This document shows positions 11,120 to 22,440 of a stretch of 64,000 nucleotides of DNA, piece after piece. Made by a program: the position numbers and the translations under genes. The DNA is from Ovis canadensis. Lineage: Eukaryota > Chordata > Mammalia > Artiodactyla > Bovidae. Every line of letters begins with the position of its first letter. Position 1 is the first letter of the stretch. The notes beneath the pieces were generated by a model. That model saw only the letters and a program-made list of their open reading frames with translations, had not been told where the DNA came from and did not search any database. The stretch covers positions 51,506,001-51,570,000 of the forward strand of contig NC_091249.1 of the NCBI RefSeq assembly GCF_042477335.2, read 5' to 3'.

Positions 11120-11644
11120 GATTAGTTTGCTTTTGCTTTTGTGTTTCTTTTGGAAGTGAGGTTTGTATTTTCGGTTAGTGGTTATTTTTCAGTTAATTAC
11201 TTCTGTGAGGCCCTCAGGGCTTTGACCTTATTTAGGTGTCTGCTATTTTATTTGCCAGCTCTGAGTGCCATCCTTGGATGCTGAACTGTTCTCTCTGTGA
11301 GAATCGGTGAGCTCACCGTGCTTTCCCCACGCTCTCCCCATCCCCCACTGTTCAGTCACTGTTAGCACATACAAAGTTTATGTACATTTTCTCCACCCTT
11401 TTCCTATCTTTGTTTTATAGTTTGACCCACAGATAACATATTCCAGGCATCAAGAGCTTTTTGCCAGTTTCTCAGATCATCTCCTTTTTGGATAAATTTC
11501 ATCCTCAAAGGACTTGTGAATGGGTATTCCCTGTTTCTGTATTTTTAAAGCTGTTTTTTTCTAGCATCTTAATACTTAAAGGATTACTTGTCTGCATATG
11601 AAGTCATTGGTTTACACTCTCATACACTGTTTCTTTTTAAAAAT
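11120..11644. other. Intergenic, no feature seen
   Basis: No gene or repeat recognised. Confidence 0.45.
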
Positions 11645-11762
11645 ACTATTACTTAATTTAATTTATTTATATTTATTTTATTTTTGGCTATGCTGGGTCT
11701 TTGTTGCTGCTCAGGCGTTTCTCTAGTTGCAGCAAGGGGGGCTACTCTTCATTGCAGTGCTC
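11645..11762 (-). repeat. CHR-type SINE 3' part
   Basis: T-rich start, then GGCTATGCTGGGTCTTTGTT and TTGCAGCAAGGGGGGCTACT; the tRNA head is missing. Confidence 0.85.
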
Positions 11763-11879
11763 AGAATTTGGCAAGACAGAATCCCATCCTTTCGAGGTGC
11801 CATGTCCAAGAAGGTACCATAGCTGAGTCTTCAGCAAGCCATTCCACATTTCCACTGAGTCAGCCACTTCTGGACGACA

Positions 11880-12370
11880 GACTATGACAGAGAAGAATAA
11901 GCCTGACTGCATACTGGACCTGTTCCTGCAGCTGTACCCTCTGCACTCTGTTGCTTGTGCCTGGTCTTGCTGGTTGTGAACATCTGTAAAAGAATACTCC
12001 CTGCAGCCTGAAATAGACATACTAGCTCCTTCTCAATGCTCTGCCTCACAGGCTTTAAAAGTATAACACTTTCCCATTCAGATAGAGATAAAAAGTTGTA
12101 GAACAGAAAGTAACAACTGTCTTGTTGGAAGATTATATGTGAGCAGATCTATGCAGACAGCTGCAAGAACAAAGGATTAAAGAATCAAGAAGTCTGCAAC
12201 GACCAGTCACACCTCCTCCCCTTTCAGTACAAAAAAAGACTGAATTCTAACTCAGATAAAACGGTTCTTTGGAACACTAGTCCATCATGTTGGTCTGCTG
12301 GCGTCCTGAATAAAGTCGTTACTTCTTGTATCAACACCTTGTCTCTTGATTTATTGGCCGGTCATGCTGG
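11880..12370 (+). mobile_element. Ruminant ERV LTR remnant
   Basis: Ends with a polyadenylation region (TCCTGAATAAAGTCGTTACT) and the U5-like CAACACCTTGTCTCTTGATT, then TTATTGGCC, as in ruminant class I ERV LTRs. The left border is uncertain. No matching internal region was seen beside it. Broken fossil. Confidence 0.55.
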
Positions 12371-12378
12371 GCCCTGGG

Positions 12379-12582
12379 GCTTCCCTTGTGACTCAAGGTG
12401 AAGAATCCAGGAGATTGCTATGCAGGAAATGTGGGTTCAGTACCTGAGTGGGGAAGATCCCCTGGAGAAGGAAATGGTAACCCACTCCAGTATTCTTACC
12501 TGGGAAATCCCATGGACAGATGAGCCTGGCAGGCTATAGTCCCTGAGGTTGCCAAAAAGAGTTGGACACAAATTTTCAACCA
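12379..12582 (+). repeat. Bov-tA SINE
   Basis: GGCTTCCCTTGTGACTCAAG head to GAGTTGGACACAA. Confidence 0.88.
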
Positions 12583-12813
12583 AACAATAATACGCAGGGA
12601 GGAGTAGGAGCTGGGACTCAGTAACAAGACCAGTTAATGCCATTAGCATGGACGCAATGCTGCGTCGTTGTAGTGGAATTAATTTCTTGGTCAGAAGCAA
12701 CACTGTGCAGAGAACCATGAGAGTGGGTAGATCACTGTGTGAGTCCAGAATGGCGGAGCTAAAAGAAGCATCAGAAGCAAGGAAGACAAATCTAGTCTCA
12801 GATCTAGATCAAG

Positions 12814-13041
12814 TGAAGTGAAAGTGGCAGTCGTTTCAGTCGTGTCCGACTCTTTGCGACTCCGTGGACTGTAGCCCACCAGCTTCCTCTGTCCATGGAG
12901 TTCTCCAGGCAAGAATGCCGGGGTGGGTAGCCTACCTTCTCCAGGGGATCCTCCTGACCCAGGGATCAAACCCGGGTCTCCTGCATTTGCAGGCAGACTC
13001 TTCACCGTCTGAGCCACCGGGGAAGCCCAACGATATGCCAA
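12814..13041 (-). repeat. Bov-tA SINE with unusually long flanking duplication
   Basis: Reverse Bov-A tail to ACCGGGGAAGCCC. The 33 bases at 12781-12813 recur at 13042-13074 with two differences. Confidence 0.9.
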
Positions 13042-13091
13042 GGAAGACAAATCTACACTCAGATCTAGATCAAGGGTCTGTGTCTATTTCT

Positions 13092-13445
13092 TTTTTTTTT
13101 TTTTTTAATGTATTTATTTATTTACTTTTGGCTGTGCTGGGTCTTTGCTGCCGTGAAAGCTTTTCTCCAGTTGCAGGGAGCGGGGGCTACTCTCTAGCGT
13201 GCTCCGACTTCACTGCGGCGGCTTCTCTCGTTGCAGAGCACAGGCTTTAGGACGTGCAGGCATCAATAGTCGCGGCACGTGGGCTGAGTAGCTGCAGCTC
13301 TTGGGCTCCAGAGAAGAGTCTCAGTGGTTGTGGCACATGGGCTTAGCTGCTCCGTGGCATTATGGGATTGACCCAGACCAGGTATTGAACCCGTGTCTCC
13401 TGCACTGGCAGGCAGATTCTTTACCACTGAGCCACCTGGGATGCC
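13092..13445 (-). repeat. CHR-type SINE with target duplications
   Basis: Full reverse CHR SINE with poly-T, flanked by CTGTGTCTATTTCT at 13078-13091 and 13446-13459. Confidence 0.93.
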
Positions 13446-13459
13446 CTGTGTCTATTTCT

Positions 13460-14084
13460 GTAAGAGTGAATTCCTTTCTCCTCTGTGATGGAAAAGAGAA
13501 CACAATCAACCAGAAACCAGGAAAGTGGCTCCTCTTCCTTCATCAGGGGCTCAGGGCTGGTCTCTGCAGCTGTCGTACAGCTCACTCAGCAGCGGCATGA
13601 CCCGGTCAGATGTGGTCAGGAGAAGTCCGTGGTACTGAACCGCGCACAGGCTCTGCTGCTGCCACCAAGGCCACTTTGCTCATGGGTCCACTGAGCCTGC
13701 CGTGGCTGGGAAAGGCTGATGGACGCCCACAGGCGTTATTCTGTCCACCTAATTATGAAGAGCCTCCTCTGCATAGATGCCCTTCGGTGGGCATCCACAC
13801 AGAACACAAAAAACTTCAGTCTGCTCCCTTCCAAGAGGTCCAAATATATTCTTCCCCAGATGTCCTCATTATTAATTTTCCAATTTTGATGCTCTTAAGA
13901 CTTTGACAATCCAGGCAAATAATTAGCCACTGGCCATAAATCATGGTACACCCATTCTTCCAGGCATTTCTCACTCCAGACAAAGTGCACAGCCGGATGT
14001 GCTGCCCAGAGGATTTCTCTTCACCTCTGACCCCAATTCAGGAGGGCCAGAGTCAGGGAAAAGCAGATTTGAAGATGTTATACA
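13460..14084. other. Intergenic, no feature seen
   Basis: Short frames only; none recognised. Confidence 0.45.
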
Positions 14085-14239
14085 ATTGGCTTGGAAGATG
14101 GAGAAAGAGGTTTTAAGTCAAATAATGCAGGTGGCTTCTAGAAGCTGGGCAAGGCAAGGAAATGGATGACCCCCTAGAGTGTCTAGAAGGAACCCAGCCC
14201 TGCTGTCCCCTCGATTTAGCCAGTGAGATTTCTGACCTA
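14085..14239 (+). mobile_element. MaLR (MLT1-like) LTR fragment
   Basis: GGTGGCTTCTAGAAGCTGGG, GAAGGAACCCAGCCCTGCTG and TTTAGCCAGTGAGATTTCTG match the 3' half of ancient ERVL-MaLR LTRs. Placental-mammal age. Confidence 0.6.
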
Positions 14240-14848
14240 CAGTAGGGTTGTCCACTGGAGCTGCCTGCTTCTGAATGTCAAAAGCTTCTCATGCAGACCA
14301 TCTGGAAACCAGGCTCAGGTTCTTTCTCTCTCAGTCAACTGGCCAAGAAGGCTCTCCATGAGGTCACAGGCCTGGACTGATGGCAAGAGGCAAACCCAGG
14401 AGCTGGCAGCAAAGGAGTCTAAGCCAGCCCCTGGTGTACCCTGCGTGTGCCTCTGGACATGCCCAGGCCCGGTCTCTAGATTGCTCTGCTGCGGCTGGGT
14501 GCACCAAAGGACAATCTAAGGACAACAATGCCAAGTTCGTTGTGGGCAACTCAGGCTGACTGATCACCTGATGTCCCATGGTTAGGCCTTTCCAACCCAA
14601 AGCCAGAAAATATTTCTCAAAGGGAGAATGGTTCTATATGCAAAGGAGGGGAAGAATTTTCTCTAAAACCCTGAGGTCTGTGCTGTAATTTTCTTGGTGC
14701 TTTCCAGAAGCTCTGCACAGCATTCCTATTTATCACAGACACAGCGAGTGTCATTGGTTCTGCTGGATCATAAGGCCCAAGGGTTGGGGAAGCTTTTACT
14801 GCTGCACAGCCTGCCCTTGTTCTGGTCTCCTCTCAAACCCAGGTGGCT

Positions 14849-15025
14849 GGGACTTCCCTGGTGGAGCTAAGACTCCAAGCTCCTAACACAAGGGATCCAG
14901 GTTTGATCCCTGGTCAAGGAAATAGACCCCACATGCCTCAACTAAAAGATTCTGCATTCTGCAACTAAAGAGTGCTGTAACTGAGCCCTGATACAGCCAA
15001 ATGAATAAATAATAATATAGAAAAA
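14849..15025 (+). repeat. CHR-type SINE in the ERV pol
   Basis: Head GGACTTCCCTGGTGGAGCTA, A-rich tail, flanked by AGGTGGCT (14841-14848, 15026-15033). Confidence 0.9.
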
Positions 15026-15806
15026 AGGTGGCTTTCCAAGGGCTCTCGCTGGGTAGGGGATCAGACACAAACATGGGGCATGTTGTCTCTCCACTCTGAA
15101 AAGACTCACCAAGAACTGCGCCTCTCTTTTTTGGTGGTAGGTTGTGGAAGGTGCATTTGAAATGAAGAAGTGGTGGACCCCTGAAATTTTATGAGGTTTT
15201 ATGAGGTTCATACTGCTCACCATATGACTCGAGTGCATCTTATTAAGATATCCAAAGTATCTGCTATTTCTTGTTTATCAGACCAGTCAACATCACGTCA
15301 GTGCAGAGGATCAGCATCAGGTTTTCCAGAACATCAAGGTGGTCGAGTGGTCTATGGATTATATTACAGCCAAGCAGGAGAGCTGACATATCCCTGAGGT
15401 AGGACCGAAGGCAAGTTGCTGGTCCCAGTAGGTGGAAAAACAAAAAAACCACTGTCTTTGGAGAGCCTTACAAATTGGTATAGAGAAAAAGGCATTAGCT
15501 AGATCAACAGCTACCAACTGTCAGGAGATGTGCTGAATTGCTCCAGTGACAGGCTCCAGTGACGCCTGGGACAGCAGCTGCAGTCTGAGTCACCAGCAGC
15601 CAACAGCTGAGTTAAGTGGGGATGTGGCATTAAGCTCTGCAACTCCCCTTGGGAGGCAGTCTTGTTTCCAGGTTCCTATTTTGGTACAGAGGAGCGGCTT
15701 CTGGAGCTTTCACTCCAAGGGGTAGGGAACCAACATCAGCATCCTTCCAGTTGCCAGGTATGTCTTTTCCAATCATACATTCAAGAATTGAAGAAATATC
15801 AATTGA

Positions 15807-16110
15807 GGGACTTCCCATCCAGTGGTTAAGAGACCACTGGCCAATGCAAGGGGCATGGGTTCAATCCCTGGCTCAGGAAGATCCCACATATGGTGGAGCA
15901 ACTAAGCCCAAGAACCACAACAACTGAGCCTACATTCCTCAACCCCTGAAGGCCGCATGCCCTAGAGCCTGTGCTCTGCCACAAGAGAAGCCACCTCAAG
16001 GAGGGGCCCAGGCACTGCAACTAGAGAGTAGCCCCCGCTCTCTGCAATGAGAAGGCCCACGCACAGAAAGGAAGACCCAGTGCAATCAAAAATTAATAAC
16101 TTTAAAAAAA
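15807..16110 (+). repeat. CHR-type SINE at the ERV/L1 junction
   Basis: Full SINE with A tail, flanked by AGAAATATCAATTGA (15792-15806, 16111-16125). Confidence 0.93.
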
Positions 16111-16125
16111 AGAAATATCAATTGA

Positions 16126-16365
16126 TTTTTGACAAGGGTGCCAAGACAATTCACTGTGAAAAAAGTCTTTTCAACAAATGGTGCCAGGACGACTGGATAC
16201 CACATGGAAAACAATGAAGCTGGACCTCTTTCATATACCACGCACAAAAATGAACTCAAAATGGATTGTGGGCCTAGATGAATGAGCTAACACTATAAAA
16301 CTCTTAAAGTGTAAAAGTAAACCTTTGTGACCTTGGGTTAGGCAAAGCCTCTTTAGATCTGACAT

Positions 16366-16404
<39 letters not shown>

Positions 16405-17310
16405 ACGACAGATAAATTGAACTTCATAAAAATTAAAAACTTTGAGTACCTCTAGTACTTGATGAACTAGAGATCTAAATACTAGAGATTTTAAATACCA
16501 TTCTCCAATGAAAGGAACCAGGGCTCCTTGGAGAAATGGCTGATTCTAGGACCAGGTAGGAATTATATAAGATGAGACTGAAACATCTTATAGTGCCAGA
16601 AAGTAAATAACTAATAAACCCACTCAGTGATAGGAAGATGTCAAAGGAACCCAGGACCAACTGAAAGCAGAGTTGGAACAATTTGAGCAACCAAGTAAAG
16701 TTGTAATGGTGTATAAAAGAGTCTATACTGATATAGATAAATGACTGACTAAATAAATGAGAAGAGACAAGTTACCCATGCAAAAGAATTCTGAATAATG
16801 TATATGGCTACTCTGCCCTCAAGGAGTTGGCATAACTCCACAGTCCTTAAATGGAGGCTACACATAGTGTGGCCATAACTCCAGTTTAATTAAGAGAGAT
16901 ACATCAATTAAAAATAAAAAAAGAAAAATACATCAGATAAACTCAAACTGAAGAACATCCTAAAAAAAAAACACCTAACCTATACTCCTCAAAATTGTCA
17001 AGGTCATCAAGGATAAGGAAAGTCTGAGAAATTGTCACCACCCAGAGGAGCCTAAGGAGACAGGATGACTAAATGTGACAAGGAGCCCTGGATGGGGTCC
17101 TGGCACAGAAGCAGAACATGAGGCAAAAACTGAAGAAATCTGAATAAAGTTTCAATATTGGTTCATTAATTGTAACAACTGTGCCATGTTAATGTAAGAT
17201 GTTAATAACATGGGAACCCAGGTGTAGAGTATATGGGAATTCTTTGTACTATCTTTGTAATTTTCCTGTAAAACTCTTCTAAAATTAAAATTTTATTTTT
17301 TAAAAATGTA
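16126..17310 (+). mobile_element. L1 fragments: ORF2 end, (CA)n, and old 3' UTR
   Basis: 16126-16455 matches L1 ORF2 (TTTTGACAAGGGTGCCAAGA; ACTCAAAATGGATTG) with a (CA)n tract at 16371-16402. 16456-17310 matches an L1M-type 3' UTR (ATTGGTTCATTAATTGTAAC, AATGTAAGATGTTAATAA). Possibly two elements. Confidence 0.75.
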
Positions 17311-17519
17311 AAACTTGTAAAGGATACCCTAAATAAAGTGAAAGGAAACCCAGAAGATTAACTATTTTTCCTAGGAGAGAAAGGTCCAGAAAAGCAGGCA
17401 GGGCCAATGACACTGAGTATTTTTCACACGCTTACTGGCCATATGTATGTCTCTTTTGTGAAGTGTATGTTCAAGTCTTTTGCACTTGTCATATTGAATG
17501 AACTGTCTTATTACTGCCT

Positions 17520-17975
17520 TTTAAGTGGAGTTTTATTGGCTTAAAACAACATAATCTTACTATCTGATAGTCAGGTAGATCAGAAATCTCACTGGGCTAA
17601 CATCAAGGGGACAGCTGGACTGGGATCCCCCTAAAGACTAGAAGATCATTATTTCCAAGCCTTTTCCACTTTCCAAACCTACCTGTGTCCTTTGACTTGT
17701 AACCCATTCCTCCATCTTAAAAGCCAAGAATGCAACATCCTCAAAAATCTGGTTTTCTTCGACTCTGCCCTTCCTGTCTCCCTCTTCTAAGGTCACTGTG
17801 ATTACACTGGGCCCAACTAGGTAACCAGGACAGCCTTCCCATCTAAATATCCTTTATTTAATCACAACTTCCAAGTTCTTCTGCCATCTAAAGTAACTTA
17901 TTCACAGGTTTTAGGTTTTAGGACGTGGGCATCCTTGGGGAAGGCATTAATCAGCTTATAACACCCACAATCTAT
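17520..17975 (-). mobile_element. MaLR-type LTR remnant
   Basis: TATTGGCTTAAAACAACATA, ATCTCACTGGGCTAACATCA and GGCATTAATCAGCTTATAAC resemble MLT1-like LTRs in reverse. Ancient and diverged. Confidence 0.5.
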
Positions 17976-18084
17976 CATTAAGTATAAAAAGCTAGCAATA
18001 AAGAATGCACATAGACTCATTTGCATAATAAAAAACACTATTATCACTGAGGGTTAAGAGCGCTTTATACACTCTGGATCAAGG
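17976..18084. other. Intergenic spacer
   Basis: No feature seen. Confidence 0.4.
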
Positions 18085-18386
18085 TTCCCATTTAATTAAT
18101 TAATGTATTATTTTGGCTGCACTGGGTCTTCGTTGCTGTGCGCGGCTTTCTCTGGTTGGGTGAACAGGGGCTTCTTGTTGCGGTGGCTTCTCTTGTTGCG
18201 GAGCACTGGCTGCAGGCACTTGGGCTTCAGCAGCCGCAGCACTCAGGCCCTAGAGCATGCAAGCTTCAGTAGTTGGTGCACGGCCTGGCTGCCCTGCAGC
18301 ACGTGGAATCTTCCCAAACCAGGGATCACCCATGTCCCCTGCATTGGCAGGCAGATTCTTAACCACTGGACCACCAGGGAAATCTA
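18085..18386 (-). repeat. CHR-type SINE
   Basis: GGCTGCACTGGGTCTTCGTT to CCACTGGACCACCAGGGAAA. Confidence 0.92.
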
Positions 18387-18734
18387 GATTTCCTTTGACA
18401 GGTATGTGTGAATACCATCTCCCAATCTATGACATGTTGCTGCTAAGACGCACCACAACGAAGACGGATCTCAAGAACATTATTCTGAGTGAAAGTGACC
18501 TTACACAAAAAATTATACTGTATGACTCCATGGAGAAGTTCTACAGGAGGCAAGACTAGTCTACGGTGGAAAAAAATCCAAACAGTAGGAAAAGGCCTGA
18601 TATGTGTGAAGCTCAGACCCAGGGGACCCTCTGCTTAGGGCAGCTACTCCGTGTTTCAGGCTTCTGCCCTCCCAGCAGATGCTGACTATACATCCTCAGC
18701 AGTCCCTTCTGTCTGCTTTACACTGTTCTCAGCT
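18387..18734. other. Intergenic, with a possible L1 scrap
   Basis: 18455-18545 (CATTATTCTGAGTGAAAGTG, TATACTGTATGACTCCATG) resembles an old L1 3' region; otherwise nothing seen. Confidence 0.4.
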
Positions 18735-19330
18735 TAGGGATCACGGAAGAAAGAACGATGCCCCCAAGGATGTCCATATCCTAACCCCTGGCACCACACA
18801 TGTGAATATCTTAATGCTACATCGCAAAGGGGGAATTAGAGTGGCAGATCAGCTGACTCTAAAATAGGATGGTTATCCTGGATTTTCCATGTTGGCCCAA
18901 TGTAACGATCTGGGCTCTCAAAGGCAGCAGCAGCAGATGGAGAGTGGCAATGATGGAAGACACTCAAAGTGTAGAGGGACTGGTCCACACTCGTGGGATT
19001 TGAAGATGGAGAACGCAGGTCACGACCCAAGGAATGTGGCTGGCCTCTGGAAGCAGAAGCAGGGATGGCCCTAAGCCGACAGCCAGCGAGAAAGCAGAGA
19101 CTCAGCCATACGTCTGCAAGGAAGTGAATTCTGCCAACAACCTGGATAAGTAAGCACACCATTCTCTTTTAGAACCTCCAAAAAGAATCAGGGCCTTGAT
19201 GACGCCTCGATTTCAGTTGGTTGAGGTTCACCCTGAGCTTCTTACGGAACTGTAAGAAATAAATCTGTATTGTTTAAGGCACTACATTTGCAGGCATTTG
19301 TTAGAGCAGCAACAGAAAACTAGCACAGGA
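18735..19330 (+). mobile_element. MaLR (MLT1-like) LTR, nearly full length
   Basis: CCCCCAAGGATGTCCATATC, TTATCCTGGATTTTCC, CAAGGAATGTGGCTGGCCTC and AATAAATCTGTATTGTTTAA follow the order of an ancient MLT1-type LTR. Old fossil, no internal region beside it. Confidence 0.6.
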
Positions 19331-20106
19331 ACCAAGCTATTGCTCGTGAATCCTTTAATTCTGCTTCTCCAGGCGTATCACAGACTATTTCCAAGCCATC
19401 TTATCACATACACACACCTTAATAAACCCCAAAGCCCAATATATTTCGTGTGCACTTTTCTTAACCTAATACATTTCTCTTCTCAGATGTTCTGTCCCCA
19501 GGATATGATGCTGCCACCCCCAAGATCTACTCCCACCCCGAGTCCTGTGTCACTCTGCTCTCATCCGGGGCAGGTGCTTCTCAAGCCTCTGCCTCTCTGT
19601 GGGCCTGTGTCCGCCCACTGCTCTTCTCCTGGGTTGGAAGAAACAACTAGAAGAGGTTAAAAAGTTGTTCCCTGGGAGGGTGGGGGCCAGAGAACTGGTG
19701 TTTTTCATGCCGGAGGGAACAGCCTCTCTTAAGACTTTCTCCCAAACAAAGCACAGGGGCAAAGCTTACAAAGGCCGGAAGACCAAAAACCACAATCTAC
19801 ACAGACTGAATGGTCCATTCAGTGAAGCCTGTGGTGGTCCATTCAGGACTGGCTGGGTTGGGCTGGTTACTAATCTGTGAACTTGCCGTTTTCCAAAAGA
19901 CTGTGTTGGTTTATCCAGTCTCTGACATTTTGTTTTTTCCTGGGAGCTGCGCCCATTTGTTGCCTGTCCTCTGCTGATGGTGGCAAAGCCAACCCAGAGC
20001 AAGGAACCAAACAAACACAGAGTCCAACACTTACTGTGGTCAGGGCCTTCCTCAGTTTCCCTTTTGGCCACATTCTGCACTTGGCAGGGATGGGAACAAG
20101 TATTAG
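19331..20106. other. Intergenic, no feature seen
   Basis: Several short frames on both strands; none recognised. Confidence 0.45.
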
Positions 20107-20308
20107 CCTTCCCTTGTAGCTCAGTAGATAAGATTCTGCTTGCAATGCAGGAGATCCGGGTTCGATCCCTGGGTCGGGAAGATCCTCTGGAGAAGGAAAT
20201 GACAACCCACTCCAGTATTCTTGCCTGGAAAATCCCACGGACAGAGGAGCCTGGCAGGCTGCAGTCCACGAGGTCGTAAGAGTAGGACACGACTCAGTGA
20301 CTAAACCA
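20107..20308 (+). repeat. Bov-tA SINE
   Basis: CCTTCCCTTGTAGCTCAGTA to GACACGACTCAGTGACTAAA, well preserved. Confidence 0.92.
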
Positions 20309-21349
20309 AACCACCAGATGGGTCTCTAGGCTAGGTCCTTCCCCTCCTTGAAAGCTGTGGCTGCCACCAGGGCTTGTGTGCGACTGGGTGACTTTGATAA
20401 ACAATCCAAATAAACAGAGATGGAGGCCAAGGAAATGAGAGCAAGAGGCAAGGAAGTCAACAAACACCAGGGAGTTTTGGGGAAGCAGTAACCTCGGTAG
20501 GTCACTGAGGCTCAAAATGGCCAAGAGGAAGGAGGTACCCCTGGGCATCGGGCACGGAGGGTTGCCTGGTTTCTGTCTGTCCTCGGATTGACTGTGTGCC
20601 TGTCGAGGCAGAGGCTCAGACTGAACAGTATTTGCTCAATAAGATATTGGGATACAAAATAGCAATACACATGCAAGTACCTCAGACAGTTACAACTTGA
20701 TCACCAGCAACACTGTTCCTTGGAAAAGCCAACCTGTTCTTCCTGACACCACACCAGGGAACCGAGAATTCCACCAGCGAGGTGGGAACCTTCACCACGT
20801 TTTGAATGTATATAATTACCCTGATGTGCAGGGCTATTTGGCGCGTTTTCCCTACAGGGTAAGAGCTGTTCTTTAATACTTAGAGCCTCCTTAGGAAGCT
20901 GACAACACTCCACCTTGGCACTGAGTATGGGGCTTGCTAAAGCCCCTAGTCACAGTTTCCATAAAGCCAGAAGTATTAGCTAAGGTTCTCATCAGTTCCT
21001 CCACTTTGAGTTCAGGAACCAAGGGCCATCACAGCTAGCCTCTACAGGTTTCATGGGCAAAACCTTTAACTAGAGGGGTGTCATCTTTCTTGAGATCCCA
21101 AGTTCGCCAACATGTCTGACCTGCCAGGAAGTGACCTCCTTACTGCCTGTAGACTGGGACTACACAGGCCATTAAACCAGCAGCAGGTCAGCTTCCTGAA
21201 ATACTTTGCAGGTATCTTTTCCATGTGTGCTCCCTGGAGGGCAGCCAGCCCTGAGTGAGTGGGACACGGCTGAGTGAGTCATAGTCACAAGTCCAGTCTA
21301 TCCAGCAGTAGGAAGGCAGCCTGGCTGGGCCTATGCCAAAGATTACAGC
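20309..21349. other. Intergenic, no feature seen
   Basis: About 1 kb without a repeat or gene I recognise. Confidence 0.45.
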
Positions 21350-21492
21350 ACCATGCAAAGTCAGGGTAAACACAAAGTTAAACACAGAATTACTACAAAA
21401 CCCAGCAATGCTACCCCTAGGTTTATACTCAAAAGAACTGAAAGCAGAGGCTCAAACAGAAATGCTTGTCCACCCACATTCACAGCAGTCTT

Positions 21493-21787
21493 TTTATTTT
21501 TAATTTATTTGGCTGTGCCGGGTCTTCGTTGCTGCCTGGGCATTCTCTAGTTGCAGTGAGTGGGGGCTACTCTCCAGCTGTGGCACTCAGTTTTCTCACT
21601 GTGGTGGCTTCTCTTGTTGCGGAGCACAGGCTCTAGATCGTGGGGCACGTGGGCTCAGCAGTTGTGACCCCCTGGCCCTAGAGCAGCACAGGCTCAGTTG
21701 CCCCGTGGCGTGTGGGATCCTCCTAGACCAGGGATTGAATTCACTCTCTTGCATTGGCAATTGACCAGTGAGTCACCAGGGGAGCCC
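21493..21787 (-). repeat. CHR-type SINE in L1
   Basis: Flanked by CACAGCAGTCTT at 21481-21492 and 21788-21799. Confidence 0.92.
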
Positions 21788-21921
21788 CACAGCAGTCTTA
21801 CTCACAAGAGTCAGAAGGTGCAAGCACCCCAAGTGTCCCCCAGCAGATGAACAAACAGACAAAATGTGGTACAGCCATATAATGGAACACGATTCGGTCA
21901 TCATTTCTGATACTGATTAAC

Positions 21922-22088
21922 CTTTTAAAAAAATATTTATTTGGCTGTGCCAGGTCTTGGTCACCGCACACTCAGTCTTTGACCTTCACTGCAGCATGTG
22001 GGATCTAGTTCCCTGCCCAGGGATTCAACCCAGGCCCCCTGCATTGGGAGCTCGGAATCTTAGCCACTGAGTCACCAGGGAAGTCCCC
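21922..22088 (-). repeat. CHR-type SINE, short, in L1
   Basis: Flanked by CTGATACTGATTAAC and CTGATACTTGTTAAC (21907-21921, 22089-22103). Confidence 0.88.
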
Positions 22089-22440
22089 CTGATACTTGTT
22101 AACTTTGCAGCCCTAATCCTAACCTTGAAAACATGTGAGATGAAATAAGCCAGACCCAAAAGGATAAATATTACATGATTCCACTAAATGTGGAATCTAC
22201 AACAGGCAAATTGAGAGACGGAAGGTAGAACAGAGGTTCCCAGGGGCTGAGGTGGGGGAAAGAGGAGTTACTATTTAATGGGTAGAGTTTCTGTTTGGAT
22301 GAAGAAAAAGTGCTGGAAATGGACAACGGTGATAGTTGCATAATACTGTGAACCCACAACTTAATGCCATCGAGCTGTATACTGAAAAACGGTTAAAATG
22401 GTTACTGTTATGTGCATTTTATTAAAAATTTTCATAAAAG

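Larger units (their letters stand above)
14240..16125 (-). mobile_element. Class I ERV pol fossil (protease/RT to RNase H), broken
   Basis: Read on the minus strand from right to left, short stretches match class I ERV Pol in the right order: the end of protease (ECMIGKDIPGNWK), RT core (DLANAFFSIP-like, HNIIRRDLDHLDV-like, then the catalytic region), connection (PTTKKEAQRLVGLF-like) and RNase H (LTMGHQVISQPELP, then a FTDGSA-like region). No LTR, gag or env was recognised next to it. It has many breaks and two CHR SINEs are inserted in or at its edge, so it is older than those SINEs. Confidence 0.75.
21350..22440 (+). mobile_element. Old L1 3' region split by two CHR SINEs
   Basis: L1 words run through three segments (CCAGCAATGCTACCCCTAGG; AAATGTGGTACAGCCATATA; GTTCCCAGGGGCTGAGG; AATGCCATCGAGCTGTATAC), broken only by SINEs at 21493-21787 and 21922-22088. 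Confidence 0.8.

Noticed and set aside
20107-20180. tRNA-like heads of SINEs with A and B boxes
   Set aside because: These are the tRNA-derived heads of Bov-tA and CHR SINEs, with SINE bodies attached, not tRNA genes.
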